DNA from: Taishania sp036758285
Lineage (GTDB): Bacteria > Bacteroidota > Bacteroidia > Flavobacteriales_D > Crocinitomicaceae
NCBI GenBank assembly: GCA_036758285.1
Contig: DAIOWV010000001.1
Span: forward strand, 62,001 to 126,000
Direction: 5' to 3'
Length of the DNA: 64,000 bases
This document shows positions 26,457-34,646 of the stretch, piece after piece. Below the pieces are notes generated by a model. The model did not search any database. It worked only from the letters and a program-made list of their open reading frames with translations, and was not told the origin of the DNA. Numbering within the stretch: position 1 is the stretch's first letter; every line of letters begins with the position of its first letter. The translations under genes and the position numbers were made by a program.

Positions 26457-26497
26457 TATCCTAATTTTTGGAGACAAAAAAGTCAAACATATTCAAC

Positions 26498-28753
26498 ATG
26501 AGTAATTTAGCTATAAAAATCAGTAACAAGCAAACAAATAAGGCTTTACAACTTCTTTTCCTTTATTTTTCTGTAGTTACAAGTCTTTTTGGACAAAATG
26601 TTACAGATAACTATACAACTACAGGAGCTCAGACTTGGGTAGTGCCTTTCGGTGTAACTTCAATTACAATTCAATCTTGGGGAGCTGGCGGTGGCGGTGG
26701 CGGAACACATTCCGGATTTTGGGGATTAAATGTACGAGCTGGCGGAGGCGGAGGCGGTGCTTTTTCATCTGTAACATACACTGTGAATCCTGGGGATGTT
26801 TTAGATATTTTTGTGGGAAATGGAGGTGTTGGAGGTAATTCTGATAATGATGGTAGTACAGGTCAAACTTCTTCTGTTTCGTTGAATGGTACTATTATTT
26901 GCTCTGCTGACGGTGGAAAAGGTGGTCGATATGATAAATCTCCTGGCTATTTAGGTAGCGCTACAGGAAGAGGTGGAGATTCAGGTGTTGGATTCCTATA
27001 TAAAGGTGGAAATGCTGATGTAAGTGGTGGTAGTAACGGAGCTCCAGGTGGTGGAGGTGCCGGAACATCAAGTGCTGGTGGGAATGCAACAAATTCGGTT
27101 GCAGGACTTGGCGGTTCACTTTATGGTGGTAACGGAGGAGGACCAAAAACTACTTTTGGAAATGGAAACCCTGGATTTGCACCCGGTGGTGGTGGAAGTG
27201 GATCGAAACAAGAAGGATCTGGTTTTAGTACAACAAGTAATACAGCACAAGGAGGAAATGGTGCTAGAGGTGAAGTTAGAATTACCTACTGTGCCCCATT
27301 ACCAAAACCAACGAATATAATTGGGCATTTACTCCCATGTGAAGGATCATCAACTATTTACTCAGTACCAAATAACCCACTAGCAACTGGATATACATGG
27401 ACTTTACCAAATGGTTGGTCTGGAACAAGTACAACAGATTCAATTGAGATTACGGTTGATAACGTAAATGGTCAAATCTTGGTAGCTTCAATCAACGAAT
27501 GTGGAGCATCTGAACCTCAGTTTTTAAATATTTCAATAGGTGCAGAACCATCTCAACCAGATTTAATAATTGGTGAGCTTGCTCCATGTCAAGGAACAGT
27601 TCAAAATTATTCTGTGACATCAGATACGAATGCTGTTAGTTATGTCTGGAGTTTACCATCTGATTGGGCAGGTGCAAGTACCTCAAATTTAATTGGAGCA
27701 ATGACTGGCTCTGAAGCAGGTACAATCTCAGTAATAGCAGTTAATGAATGTGGATCATCAATTGCTCAAACATTACAGATTGCAACTATTCCTATTCCTG
27801 TTCAACCTTCAATTATCAGTGGAATTTCTGCAACATGTGAAGGGAATAATTTAACTTACTCTGTACAAAATGACACATTAGTTGATACTTATATTTGGAC
27901 TTTACCTACAAATTGGATTGGAGCTAGTGATTCAAATTCTATTGAGGTAGTGTCGGGATCAAATGGGGGGACAATTAGTGTAGTGGCACAAAATTCATGT
28001 GGTAATTCACCAATTAGATTACTAAATGTAACTTCATTAAATGCACCATTACAACCATCTGTAATAACTGGACAAAATACAATTTGTGAAGGTACAACAG
28101 CAACTTATCAAGTCGTTATAGACCCAACAATCACAACTTACACATGGTCTATACCATCAAGTTGGAGTGGAACAAGTAATACAAATGAACTAAATGTAGT
28201 TATTGGAGATACATCAGGAACCATAACTGTTATAGCAGAAAATAGTTGTGGAACTTCTCCAGCCAGAACATTTGATGTAGTTGTAAACCAAATAAACAGT
28301 GGTGTTCAAATCGTGGACGGCACATTGAATGCGATCCAGAATGGAGCAGTTTACCAGTGGGTTGATTGTGCTTCTGGTGCTCCAATAATTGGTGCAACAG
28401 GGCAATCATATTCTCCAACACAAAACGGAGAGTATAATGTATTAATTTTCACTCAAGCTGGATGTTCTATCGCTTCTGATTGTATTGTAATAAACAATTT
28501 AAGTGTAGATAATGAAAGTTTACAATCTAAGATTACGATTTTCCCTAATCCAGCTTCAGAAAAAGTTGTGATATCTAATCTTTCGGATTTAAGCAAGATA
28601 AATATCCTTGACATGACTGGTAAAGTAATTTATTCAACAACTTCAAATTCAAAAATATCGATAGATTTGGTTGACTTTAAAGTTGGTGTATATCTTATAA
28701 ATATTAAAAGTAATAGCGGTTCAGTAACTAAAAAATTAGTTGTTAATCATTAG
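26498..28753 (+). CDS. Glycine-rich T9SS cargo protein with PKD-like repeats
   Basis: 751 residues. After a signal peptide (ending SLFGQ, about residue 33) comes a glycine-rich domain (about 45-255) with runs such as GAGGGGGGTH and GGGGGGAFSSVTY. Four repeats of about 80 residues follow (about 270-610), each with a CEG start and a YxWxLPxxWxGxS core like PKD/Ig-like folds, and a type A sorting domain closes the protein (ITIFPNPASEKVVI to the end). Expected on the cell surface as an adhesin or matrix protein; I see no catalytic motif. A TTG at 26468 would add ten residues, but the ATG at 26498 gives a normal signal peptide. No partner gene is adjacent. Confidence 0.82.
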   Translation: MSNLAIKISNKQTNKALQLLFLYFSVVTSLFGQNVTDNYTTTGAQTWVVPFGVTSITIQSWGAGGGGGGTHSGFWGLNVRAGGGGGGAFSSVTYTVNPGDVLDIFVGNGGVGGNSDNDGSTGQTSSVSLNGTIICSADGGKGGRYDKSPGYLGSATGRGGDSGVGFLYKGGNADVSGGSNGAPGGGGAGTSSAGGNATNSVAGLGGSLYGGNGGGPKTTFGNGNPGFAPGGGGSGSKQEGSGFSTTSNTAQGGNGARGEVRITYCAPLPKPTNIIGHLLPCEGSSTIYSVPNNPLATGYTWTLPNGWSGTSTTDSIEITVDNVNGQILVASINECGASEPQFLNISIGAEPSQPDLIIGELAPCQGTVQNYSVTSDTNAVSYVWSLPSDWAGASTSNLIGAMTGSEAGTISVIAVNECGSSIAQTLQIATIPIPVQPSIISGISATCEGNNLTYSVQNDTLVDTYIWTLPTNWIGASDSNSIEVVSGSNGGTISVVAQNSCGNSPIRLLNVTSLNAPLQPSVITGQNTICEGTTATYQVVIDPTITTYTWSIPSSWSGTSNTNELNVVIGDTSGTITVIAENSCGTSPARTFDVVVNQINSGVQIVDGTLNAIQNGAVYQWVDCASGAPIIGATGQSYSPTQNGEYNVLIFTQAGCSIASDCIVINNLSVDNESLQSKITIFPNPASEKVVISNLSDLSKINILDMTGKVIYSTTSNSKISIDLVDFKVGVYLINIKSNSGSVTKKLVVNH

Positions 28754-28757
28754 TAGT

Positions 28758-28791
28758 GATTATTATTATTTTACATCAATAATCGTTTTTT
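28758..28791 (+). terminator. Possible terminator after the glycine-rich gene
   Basis: Stem GATTATT/AATAATC (28758-28764 and 28778-28784, loop of 13) followed by GTTTTTTA. A/T-rich and weak. Confidence 0.45.
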
Positions 28792-28874
28792 ATAAAATAA
28801 GCTTCTCTTTTGATGATTGTATCTTTTTAACATTATTAACAATCAAAAAGGAAACAACATGACTAAAAAATGTC

Positions 28875-28882
28875 TATTTTTG
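28875..28882 (+). promoter_or_regulatory. -7 element upstream of the 48-codon gene
   Basis: TATTTTTG matches TAnnTTTG and lies 83 bp before the ATG at 28965; no -33 TTG is evident at the usual distance. Confidence 0.4.
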
Positions 28883-28964
28883 TAAATGGTAAGTTTTTTA
28901 AAAACGGTAGACAATATTAAATGATTCTTTTCGTTGTATTAGGTATAAATTCATAAAGTCGCCT

Positions 28965-29111
28965 ATGTTAAAAACATTACCCTTAGAACCTTCTGTAAGA
29001 AGAGAAAAAAATGAGCCTAGTAAAATTGTTTTAGATTCAATTTTAAATTATAGCAAAACGCTAGAAATTAAAAAAATTAAGAAACAAAAAATATTAATTC
29101 ACCTGAATTAA
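28965..29111 (+). CDS. Small basic protein of unknown function, 48 residues
   Basis: An ATG-started frame of 48 codons ending TAA. The product begins MLKTLPLEPSVRREKNEPSK, continues with a hydrophobic/helical stretch (IVLDSILNYSK) and ends in a lysine-rich helix (KTLEIKKIKKQK) and ILIHLN. It has 11 Lys, no Cys and no signal peptide, so a cytoplasmic nucleic-acid- or ribosome-associated protein is a guess. Support for a real gene: codon use resembles the neighbours, a TAnnTTTG element lies upstream, and a strong terminator starts 20 bp after the stop. It is independent of the genes on either side. Confidence 0.6.
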   Translation: MLKTLPLEPSVRREKNEPSKIVLDSILNYSKTLEIKKIKKQKILIHLN

Positions 29112-29130
29112 TTTCTTACCAAAGAAAAAT

Positions 29131-29163
29131 AAAAGCCATCTGTTTACAGGTGGCTTTTTTATT
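29131..29163 (+). terminator. Terminator of the 48-codon gene
   Basis: 12-position stem AAAAGCCATCTG with CAGGTGGCTTTT (29131-29142 and 29147-29158, one wobble, loop of 4) and a T-run. Confidence 0.88.
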
Positions 29164-29299
29164 TTTAACTGTCTCTTTGATTGACCACAGTGTTTAATTT
29201 TTGATTTTATCTGTTATTAAAAATCAAAAATCTATCAAGAAATGCGAAATATTCAAAAAAGACTGCTAAATATTCATTTACGTATTAATCTTTAGAACC

Positions 29300-29566
29300 T
29301 TATGAATATCTTAGCTGTAGAAATAAGGAGAAATAAGGCATGGACTTCTTAAATTCGCTTTGAAATATTAAAATGAGGAGCACTGCTTGGAGAGGCAGGT
29401 TTCATTTTCTAGTTTGATTAAAGAGTATAACAGTTCTTTTCCTCATTTTTATATTTGAATTAAGAAGTCACCTGCTTTTATTTAAAGAAATTATGACTGC
29501 TCTACTTACGAAATGAAAACTATTTACTACTTATGATTAGGAGTTGATTTTATCAACTCTTTTTTG
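29300..29566 (+). ncRNA. Candidate structured RNA with a long imperfect hairpin (6S-like?)
   Basis: No convincing reading frame fills 29164-29538, but two arms pair over roughly 40 bp. The outer stem is AAATAAGGCA (29331-29340) with 29473-29483. The middle stem is GACTTCTTAAATTC (29343-29356) with GAATTAAGAAGTC (29457-29469), one bulged A. The inner stem is 29363-29378 with 29441-29456, 15 of 16 positions paired. The apical part can form a small hairpin (CTGC...GCAG, 29383-29398). A one-sided bulge GCTTTG (29357-29362) and internal loops near 29379-29381/29435-29440 interrupt it. A plus-strand terminator at 29539-29566 fixes the strand. The 5' end is a guess (imperfect element TAATCTTTA at 29286-29294). 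A single long hairpin with bubbles recalls 6S RNA, including the Flavobacteria-specific form, but I cannot align it here; a MITE-like palindrome is the main alternative. Confidence 0.5.
29539..29566 (+). terminator. Plus-strand terminator ending the RNA candidate
   Basis: Stem GAGTTGAT/ATCAACTC (29541-29548 and 29552-29559, loop TTT) extended by A-T and G-T pairs, followed by TTTTTTGTTTTT on the plus strand. On the minus strand no T-run follows, so it does not serve the cyclase gene whose stop codon it overlaps. Confidence 0.85.
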
Positions 29567-30305
29567 TTTTTATGGGGTATAGAATTGGCCTACTTGGACT
29601 TGCATCATTCTCAAATGGTGCAACATGCAAAGAGAGTATGTAATGTCCATCAATAACATGATTAGGAACAAAAATTAACTCTGTTATTGTTTTATGATAT
29701 TGGGGGTTATTGGGGATTTGCCAAAAAGCGTGGTGCATTGCTAGTACCCCATTATCTAATTCTTTATCAACAGAAGGCAAGTCAATGAGCAAATGCTCTA
29801 CCCCCATACTATCCAGTAGATTAATGCAATCAACATCAATATAGGGAGGGTTTGTTGAAGAGTAATCAAACAAGAGCTTATCTGAACCATTTGGTAAAGT
29901 TCTAATGATTAAAGATTTTATTGACGTACTATTCGTTGCCTTTTCTAGTTCTTGTCTAGTAATTACAAAATCACCGTTATCAGTTTCAACAGGTTGAAGT
30001 GTAACGAGTAACGCCTCAAAAACAAATTCTTTCAAATGCTCATTAATAGAATAAACTTCTTTTGTAATGTGACCGAGACATTCAGTATGAGTTCCATTCC
30101 CATGAGGATTAAAAGATATATTCCTAAAATTTACACTTCCTCCTTCTGCTACACTTCCTGTAAATTCAGTTGTTCTAACTGGTTCAATAACGGGTGAATT
30201 CACATACCATGCTTTTGTATCAGCATTTTCACCACCCATTGAAATAGAAATATCTATCCCTTCGGAGGTTTCAATAAATTCTGTATCGTTCAGATAAAAC
30301 TTCAT
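29553..30305 (-). CDS. Cyclase-family (kynurenine-formamidase-like) hydrolase
   Basis: 250 residues of the metal-dependent cyclase/KynB family. The central signature FNPHGNGTHTECLGHI (about 68-83) is the family HxGTHxD-type metal site, with Glu-Cys in place of the Asp; other conserved pieces are LLIDLPSVD and the closing HYILSLHVAPFENDASPSRP. Members hydrolyse amide or ring bonds (N-formylkynurenine, polyketide lactones), but no other tryptophan-catabolism gene is near, so the substrate is open. Last gene of an osmC-rlmB-cyclase operon, 5 bp after rlmB. Confidence 0.78.
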   Translation of the reverse strand: MKFYLNDTEFIETSEGIDISISMGGENADTKAWYVNSPVIEPVRTTEFTGSVAEGGSVNFRNISFNPHGNGTHTECLGHITKEVYSINEHLKEFVFEALLVTLQPVETDNGDFVITRQELEKATNSTSIKSLIIRTLPNGSDKLLFDYSSTNPPYIDVDCINLLDSMGVEHLLIDLPSVDKELDNGVLAMHHAFWQIPNNPQYHKTITELIFVPNHVIDGHYILSLHVAPFENDASPSRPILYPIKTKKS

Positions 30306-30310
30306 GAAAA

Positions 30311-31084
30311 TTAATTCCCGTACAACTCTTGACGAGTTTTTTCATATAAGACCATTCCTGCAGCAACTCCTACATTTAAAGAAGCTATTTCACCTCTCAT
30401 AGGAACTTTTGTAGAAATATCGCTTAAATTGATTAAATCTTGCGTTATACCACTTTCTTCTGAGCCCAAAACAATTGCAACAGAACCTCTTAGATTAGTT
30501 TCATACAAGTTACTTTTCGCTTTTTCAGTACATGTAATAATACGAATTCCACTTTGTTGTAAATAAAATAATGAATTTTTTAAATCATCTGATTTACAAA
30601 CTTTAATTCTATTTAATGCACCAGCAGAAGTTTTAATAGCATCTGAAGTTACTAAAGCAGAACCTTTTGATGGAATTAAAATTGCATCAACACCCTGACA
30701 TTCAGCTGTTCTGGCAATACCACCAAAATTACGAACATCAGTAATTCTATCTAAAACAAGAATATTTACTTTTTTACCTTCAGTAATTAATTCATCTACA
30801 AGCTCTTCTATATTTCCATATTCAATAGGTGATACATACGCTATCACACCTTGATGATTATTCTGAGTTAGACTATCTAATTTTTGAGAAGGAACATATT
30901 GAAGATTTAAATCTTTCCCTTTAAGAGCATCTTTCAATTCAAAAAACAAATCCTTATTAATTCCTTTTTGAATTAGAATTTTATTGATTTCTCTATTTGC
31001 TTTAATTGCTTCTATAACAGATCTAACACCAAAAATGATGTCTTTGTCTTCTTTTCTCTGGTATTGTTGATTATTTTCTCTCAT
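30311..31084 (-). CDS. rlmB: 23S rRNA (guanosine-2'-O-)-methyltransferase, RlmB/TrmH family
   Basis: 257 residues. The N-terminal substrate-binding domain (IIFGVRSVIEAIKANREI, about 14-31) is followed by a SPOUT methyltransferase domain with the three family motifs: NILVLDRITDVRNFGGIART (about 107-126), VAIVLGSEESGI (about 199-210) and VPMRGEIASLNVGVAAGMVL (about 223-242). It methylates the ribose of a guanosine in 23S rRNA (G2251 in E. coli); the exact nucleotide is inferred. It abuts the osmC stop with no gap. Confidence 0.92.
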   Translation of the reverse strand: MRENNQQYQRKEDKDIIFGVRSVIEAIKANREINKILIQKGINKDLFFELKDALKGKDLNLQYVPSQKLDSLTQNNHQGVIAYVSPIEYGNIEELVDELITEGKKVNILVLDRITDVRNFGGIARTAECQGVDAILIPSKGSALVTSDAIKTSAGALNRIKVCKSDDLKNSLFYLQQSGIRIITCTEKAKSNLYETNLRGSVAIVLGSEESGITQDLINLSDISTKVPMRGEIASLNVGVAAGMVLYEKTRQELYGN

Positions 31085-31489
31085 TTAAAATGTTATATCA
31101 AACACAATAGTTATTTCTTCGTGAACAGATTTTGCAACAGGACAAGCTTTAGCTGCACGTAAAACTTTTTCTTGTTCTTCTTCTGTCCAATTATTTCCAC
31201 TTAAATTCAATTCAATGATTATTTCAGTAATTCTTCTTGGTGCTGTTCCCATCGTTTTTGTAACTTCTGCAACTGCATTTTTAAAGAATAATCCATGTTG
31301 ATTACAATAGATTCCAATAATTGTAATCATACAAGAAGCATAAGAAGTAGCAACTAAATCTGTAGGAGAAAATGCCTCACCTTTTCCGTTATTATCAATT
31401 GGTGCATCTGTTAAAATTTCTGTTCCAGACTTTAAATGTGTACATTTTGTACGCAAATCACCTAAGTATTCTACTCTTGCTGTGCTCAT
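31085..31489 (-). CDS. OsmC-family peroxiredoxin-like protein
   Basis: 134 residues. OsmC/Ohr fold: GDLRTKCTHLKSGTEILTDAP near the start, the helix with the first Cys (SPTDLVATSYASCMITIIG, Cys about 53) and the second Cys in RAAKACPVAKSVHEEI (about 115). Two such Cys reduce organic hydroperoxides in this family; a YhfA/OsmC-like thiol protein is the safer name. First gene of the operon with rlmB and the cyclase, with a promoter element at 31508-31515. Confidence 0.87.
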   Translation of the reverse strand: MSTARVEYLGDLRTKCTHLKSGTEILTDAPIDNNGKGEAFSPTDLVATSYASCMITIIGIYCNQHGLFFKNAVAEVTKTMGTAPRRITEIIIELNLSGNNWTEEEQEKVLRAAKACPVAKSVHEEITIVFDITF

Positions 31490-31507
31490 TAGCTATAAAT
31501 TGAATAA

Positions 31508-31515
31508 CAAAGTTA
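31508..31515 (-). promoter_or_regulatory. -7 promoter element of the osmC-rlmB-cyclase operon
   Basis: TAACTTTG on the minus strand matches TAnnTTTG, 18 bp before the OsmC ATG. Confidence 0.55.
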
Positions 31516-31622
31516 GTTAAATTAATTCCAGTAGAATAATTACTTTCAATATTTGCGATTCATTTATAATTCTCAATTAAAAATAAATGTACATTTATAA
31601 AGAATTTTAAACACATAAAATT

Positions 31623-31883
31623 ATGAGTTATTACAAAACTATTGACGGGAAAAAGTACGATGGAGAGTTAATTGAATTAGCTGATAAACTAACTGCTGGT
31701 TCAGGTGATGGCAGAATCTCAATGGAAGATGCTAAGCAAATCTTAGAAGCTGTTATGGATGGAAATTCATATACAGATATAGAAAAAGACACAATGTCTT
31801 ATTTACGTGAAAATTATAAATGGACAGAAGCTGCTGACGAATGGTTTAGAACTGAAATTAGAAAATGGGCAGCTACAAAATAA
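31623..31883 (+). CDS. Small DGRIS-motif protein of unknown function
   Basis: 86 residues, soluble, acidic, predicted all-helical. Residues 24-40 (TAGSGDGRISMEDAKQI) look like one EF-hand-type loop (DGRIS followed by a helix), and the C-terminal half has an aromatic pattern (YLRENYKWTEAADEWFRTEI). I have a sense that similar short proteins occur across several phyla without a known role, but cannot confirm it. It is a stand-alone gene between divergent osmC and convergent metH, closed by the bidirectional terminator at 31901-31924. Calcium binding by a single loop is speculative. Confidence 0.7.
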   Translation: MSYYKTIDGKKYDGELIELADKLTAGSGDGRISMEDAKQILEAVMDGNSYTDIEKDTMSYLRENYKWTEAADEWFRTEIRKWAATK

Positions 31884-31900
31884 AAATAGATTAAAAGCAA

Positions 31901-31930
31901 ACAGCCACGAATAATCGTGGCTGTTTTATT
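31901..31930. terminator. Bidirectional terminator
   Basis: 10-bp perfect stem ACAGCCACGA/TCGTGGCTGT (31901-31910 and 31915-31924) with T-rich or A-rich flanks on both sides, between the small DGRIS gene and the convergent metH. Confidence 0.9.
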
Positions 31931-31931
31931 A

Positions 31932-34598
31932 TCAATTAATTACACTAGATAACCAGCGTTCCATTTCTACAATGGATATGTTTTTTCTTTTTGCCAGATC
32001 TTCTACTTGATCATTACCAATTTTCCCTAGACCAAAATATTTTGATTGCGGATGTGCAAAATACCAACCACTTACTGATGCAGCTGGAAACATCGCTAAA
32101 CTTTCCGTCAATGATATTCCTGTTCTTTCAGGTACTTCTAACAATTCAAAAAGTCCAATTTTCTCTGTATGATCTGGACAAGCTGGATAACCAGGTGCTG
32201 GTCTAATCCCTTGATATGTTTCTTTAATCAATTCTTCATTATTTAATTGTTCTTCAGAAACATATCCCCAAAAATTAATTCTCACTTCCTGATGCAAATA
32301 TTCTGCAAAAGCTTCTGCAAATCTATCCGCTAAGGCTTTCAACATGATTGAATTATAATCATCATGATCTGCTTTAAACTGCTCTAAGTAAGGTTCCATA
32401 CCTAAACCTGAAGTCACTGCAAATCCACCAATAAAATCATTAATTCCGCTTTCTTTTGGAGCAATAAAATCTGCTAAAGCAATATTTGGTTGTCCTTTTG
32501 CTTTTTTGGTCTGTTGGCGAAGTGTTCTTTGTACATGAATAACTTCTTCTCTATTTAAAGAATTATAAATTTCAATATCATCACCAATACTATTTGCTGG
32601 AAAAATACCAATTACACCTTTTGGATTCAACCATTTTTCTTCAATTATTTTCTTTAACAATGAATTAGCATCTTCAAATAGCTTTTTTGCTTCTTGCCCT
32701 ACAACCTCATCTTCCAAAATTCTAGGATACTTACCATGTAATTCCCAAGTTTGGAAAAAAGGTGTCCAGTCAATATAATCAGTCAACACCTGAAGATCAG
32801 CAGTAACTTCTTTAATTCCCAGAAAATTTGGCGTACTACAATCTGACTGTTGCCAATCAATTAGAAATTTATTCTCTCTGGCTGCTTCTATGCTTAATAT
32901 TTCTTTTGCACCTCTATGTTTTTCGTGATGTGCTCTCAATTTAGCGTAATCAGCTTTAAGTTCAGCTACAAAATTTTCTTTTTTGCTTCCCAATAAACTC
33001 TCCACTACTGTTACACTTCGTGAAGCATCTAAAACATGAACAGTTTGATCTTTAGTGAAATGTTGTTCAATTTTAACCGCTGTGTGCACACGGGAAGTTG
33101 TGGCTCCACCAATCATCAAAGGAATAGACAAATTTGCACGTTCCATTTCTTTTGCAACTGTAACCATTTCATCAAGTGAAGGTGTAATTAATCCACTTAG
33201 ACCAATAACATCAACATTGTGGTTAATCGCCTCTTGAATTATTTTTTCGGTTGGGACCATCACACCTAAGTCAATAATTTCATAATTATTACAGCCCAGT
33301 ACAACTCCAACTATATTTTTTCCAATATCATGAACATCACCTTTTACAGTTGCCATCAACACCTTTCCTGCACTTGAAGAAACACCATCTTTTTCCAATT
33401 CAATGAATGGCAGAAGATAAGCAACCGCTTTCTTCATTACACGAGCTGATTTTACAACCTGAGGAAGAAACATTTTACCACTTCCAAATAAATCACCAAC
33501 GACATTCATTCCACTCATCAAAGGCCCTTCGATGACTTCAATTGGTCTTTTATATTGGTGACGACATTCTTCAACATCTTCATCGATAAAATCTACAATT
33601 CCTTTAACCAATGCGTGTGAAAGACGGTCATTTACTGGTTGATTTCTCCATGCTAAATCAACTTCTTTTTTCTTACCATCTCCCCTAACTGTTTCAGCAT
33701 ATTCTAGTAATCGTTCAGTAGCATCTGCCCTTCTGTTTAAAAGAACATCTTCAATGTAAATCATCAATTCTTTATCTACCTCATCGTACACTTCAAGCAT
33801 TGTTGGATTAACAATACCCATATCCATTCCATTCTTAATAGCATGATATAAGAATGCCGCATGCATTGCTTCTCTTACTGTATTATTACCTCTGAATGAA
33901 AAAGATACATTTGAAACACCACCACTAACATGAGCACCTTTCAAATTTTCACGAATCCACTTCGTAGCACGGAAAAAATCTAAAGCATTATTATTGTGTT
34001 CTTCCATTCCTGTTGCTACAGGAAAGATATTTGGATCAAAAATAATATCCTCTTTTCTGAATTTTACAACATCAACAAGGATGTCATAAGATCGTTTACA
34101 AATTTCAATTCTTCTTTCATAGCTATCAGCCTGCCCATCCTCATCAAAAGCCATGACAATAACAGCAGCACCATACTTTTTTATCAATTTTGCGTGATGA
34201 ATAAAGTTCTCTTCACCTTCCTTTAAAGAAATTGAATTTACAACACCTTTACCTTGAATACATTTTAATCCTGCTTCAATGATCTCCCATTTTGAACTGT
34301 CAATCATTATTGGCACTCTAGAAATATCAGGTTCAGAAGCAATAAGATTCAGGAATTTAACCATGGCCTCTTTTCCATCAATCATTCCTTCATCCATATT
34401 GATATCAATAATTTGAGCACCATTCTCTACCTGATCTCTAGCTACTGCCAATGCTGATTCATAGTCCTCTTCTTTAATCATTCGAAGAAAAGCTTTTGAA
34501 CCAGTAACATTTGTACGTTCTCCGATATTAACAAAATTGGATTCTGCAGTAACAATAAGAGGCTCTAATCCAGATAGTTTTAAAGTTATGTTTGTCAT
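31932..34598 (-). CDS. metH: Methionine synthase, folate/cobalamin/reactivation part
   Basis: 888 residues holding all of cobalamin-dependent methionine synthase except the homocysteine domain. Order: pterin-binding domain from the start (FVNIGERTNVTGSKAF), cap domain, B12-binding domain with the lower-ligand motif DVHDIG (about 422), and the SAM-binding reactivation domain with RPAPGYPACPDHTEK (about 798-812). It transfers the methyl of methyl-tetrahydrofolate to cob(I)alamin and must work with the separate homocysteine-binding protein encoded just upstream (48-bp gap). Both lie behind a SAM-I riboswitch. The split form is known in Bacteroidota. Confidence 0.94.
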   Translation of the reverse strand: MTNITLKLSGLEPLIVTAESNFVNIGERTNVTGSKAFLRMIKEEDYESALAVARDQVENGAQIIDINMDEGMIDGKEAMVKFLNLIASEPDISRVPIMIDSSKWEIIEAGLKCIQGKGVVNSISLKEGEENFIHHAKLIKKYGAAVIVMAFDEDGQADSYERRIEICKRSYDILVDVVKFRKEDIIFDPNIFPVATGMEEHNNNALDFFRATKWIRENLKGAHVSGGVSNVSFSFRGNNTVREAMHAAFLYHAIKNGMDMGIVNPTMLEVYDEVDKELMIYIEDVLLNRRADATERLLEYAETVRGDGKKKEVDLAWRNQPVNDRLSHALVKGIVDFIDEDVEECRHQYKRPIEVIEGPLMSGMNVVGDLFGSGKMFLPQVVKSARVMKKAVAYLLPFIELEKDGVSSSAGKVLMATVKGDVHDIGKNIVGVVLGCNNYEIIDLGVMVPTEKIIQEAINHNVDVIGLSGLITPSLDEMVTVAKEMERANLSIPLMIGGATTSRVHTAVKIEQHFTKDQTVHVLDASRSVTVVESLLGSKKENFVAELKADYAKLRAHHEKHRGAKEILSIEAARENKFLIDWQQSDCSTPNFLGIKEVTADLQVLTDYIDWTPFFQTWELHGKYPRILEDEVVGQEAKKLFEDANSLLKKIIEEKWLNPKGVIGIFPANSIGDDIEIYNSLNREEVIHVQRTLRQQTKKAKGQPNIALADFIAPKESGINDFIGGFAVTSGLGMEPYLEQFKADHDDYNSIMLKALADRFAEAFAEYLHQEVRINFWGYVSEEQLNNEELIKETYQGIRPAPGYPACPDHTEKIGLFELLEVPERTGISLTESLAMFPAASVSGWYFAHPQSKYFGLGKIGNDQVEDLAKRKNISIVEMERWLSSVIN

Positions 34599-34646
34599 TT
34601 TATATCAATCACTTATAATATTAATTCTTTCAAAATTTAATGAAAG

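Noticed and set aside
26468..26497. TTG start of the glycine-rich protein
   Set aside because: It adds a charged peptide in front of the signal sequence; the ATG at 26498 is preferred.
29175..29235. A/T hairpin (TTTTTGATTTT ... AAAATCAAAAA) as a second terminator or RNA element
   Set aside because: 11-bp stem of only A/T apart from one G-C pair, in AT-rich DNA; too likely by chance to call.
29302..29352. A 16-codon ATG frame inside the long-hairpin region
   Set aside because: Short, no terminator or promoter of its own, and it covers the left arm of the hairpin; chance frame more likely.
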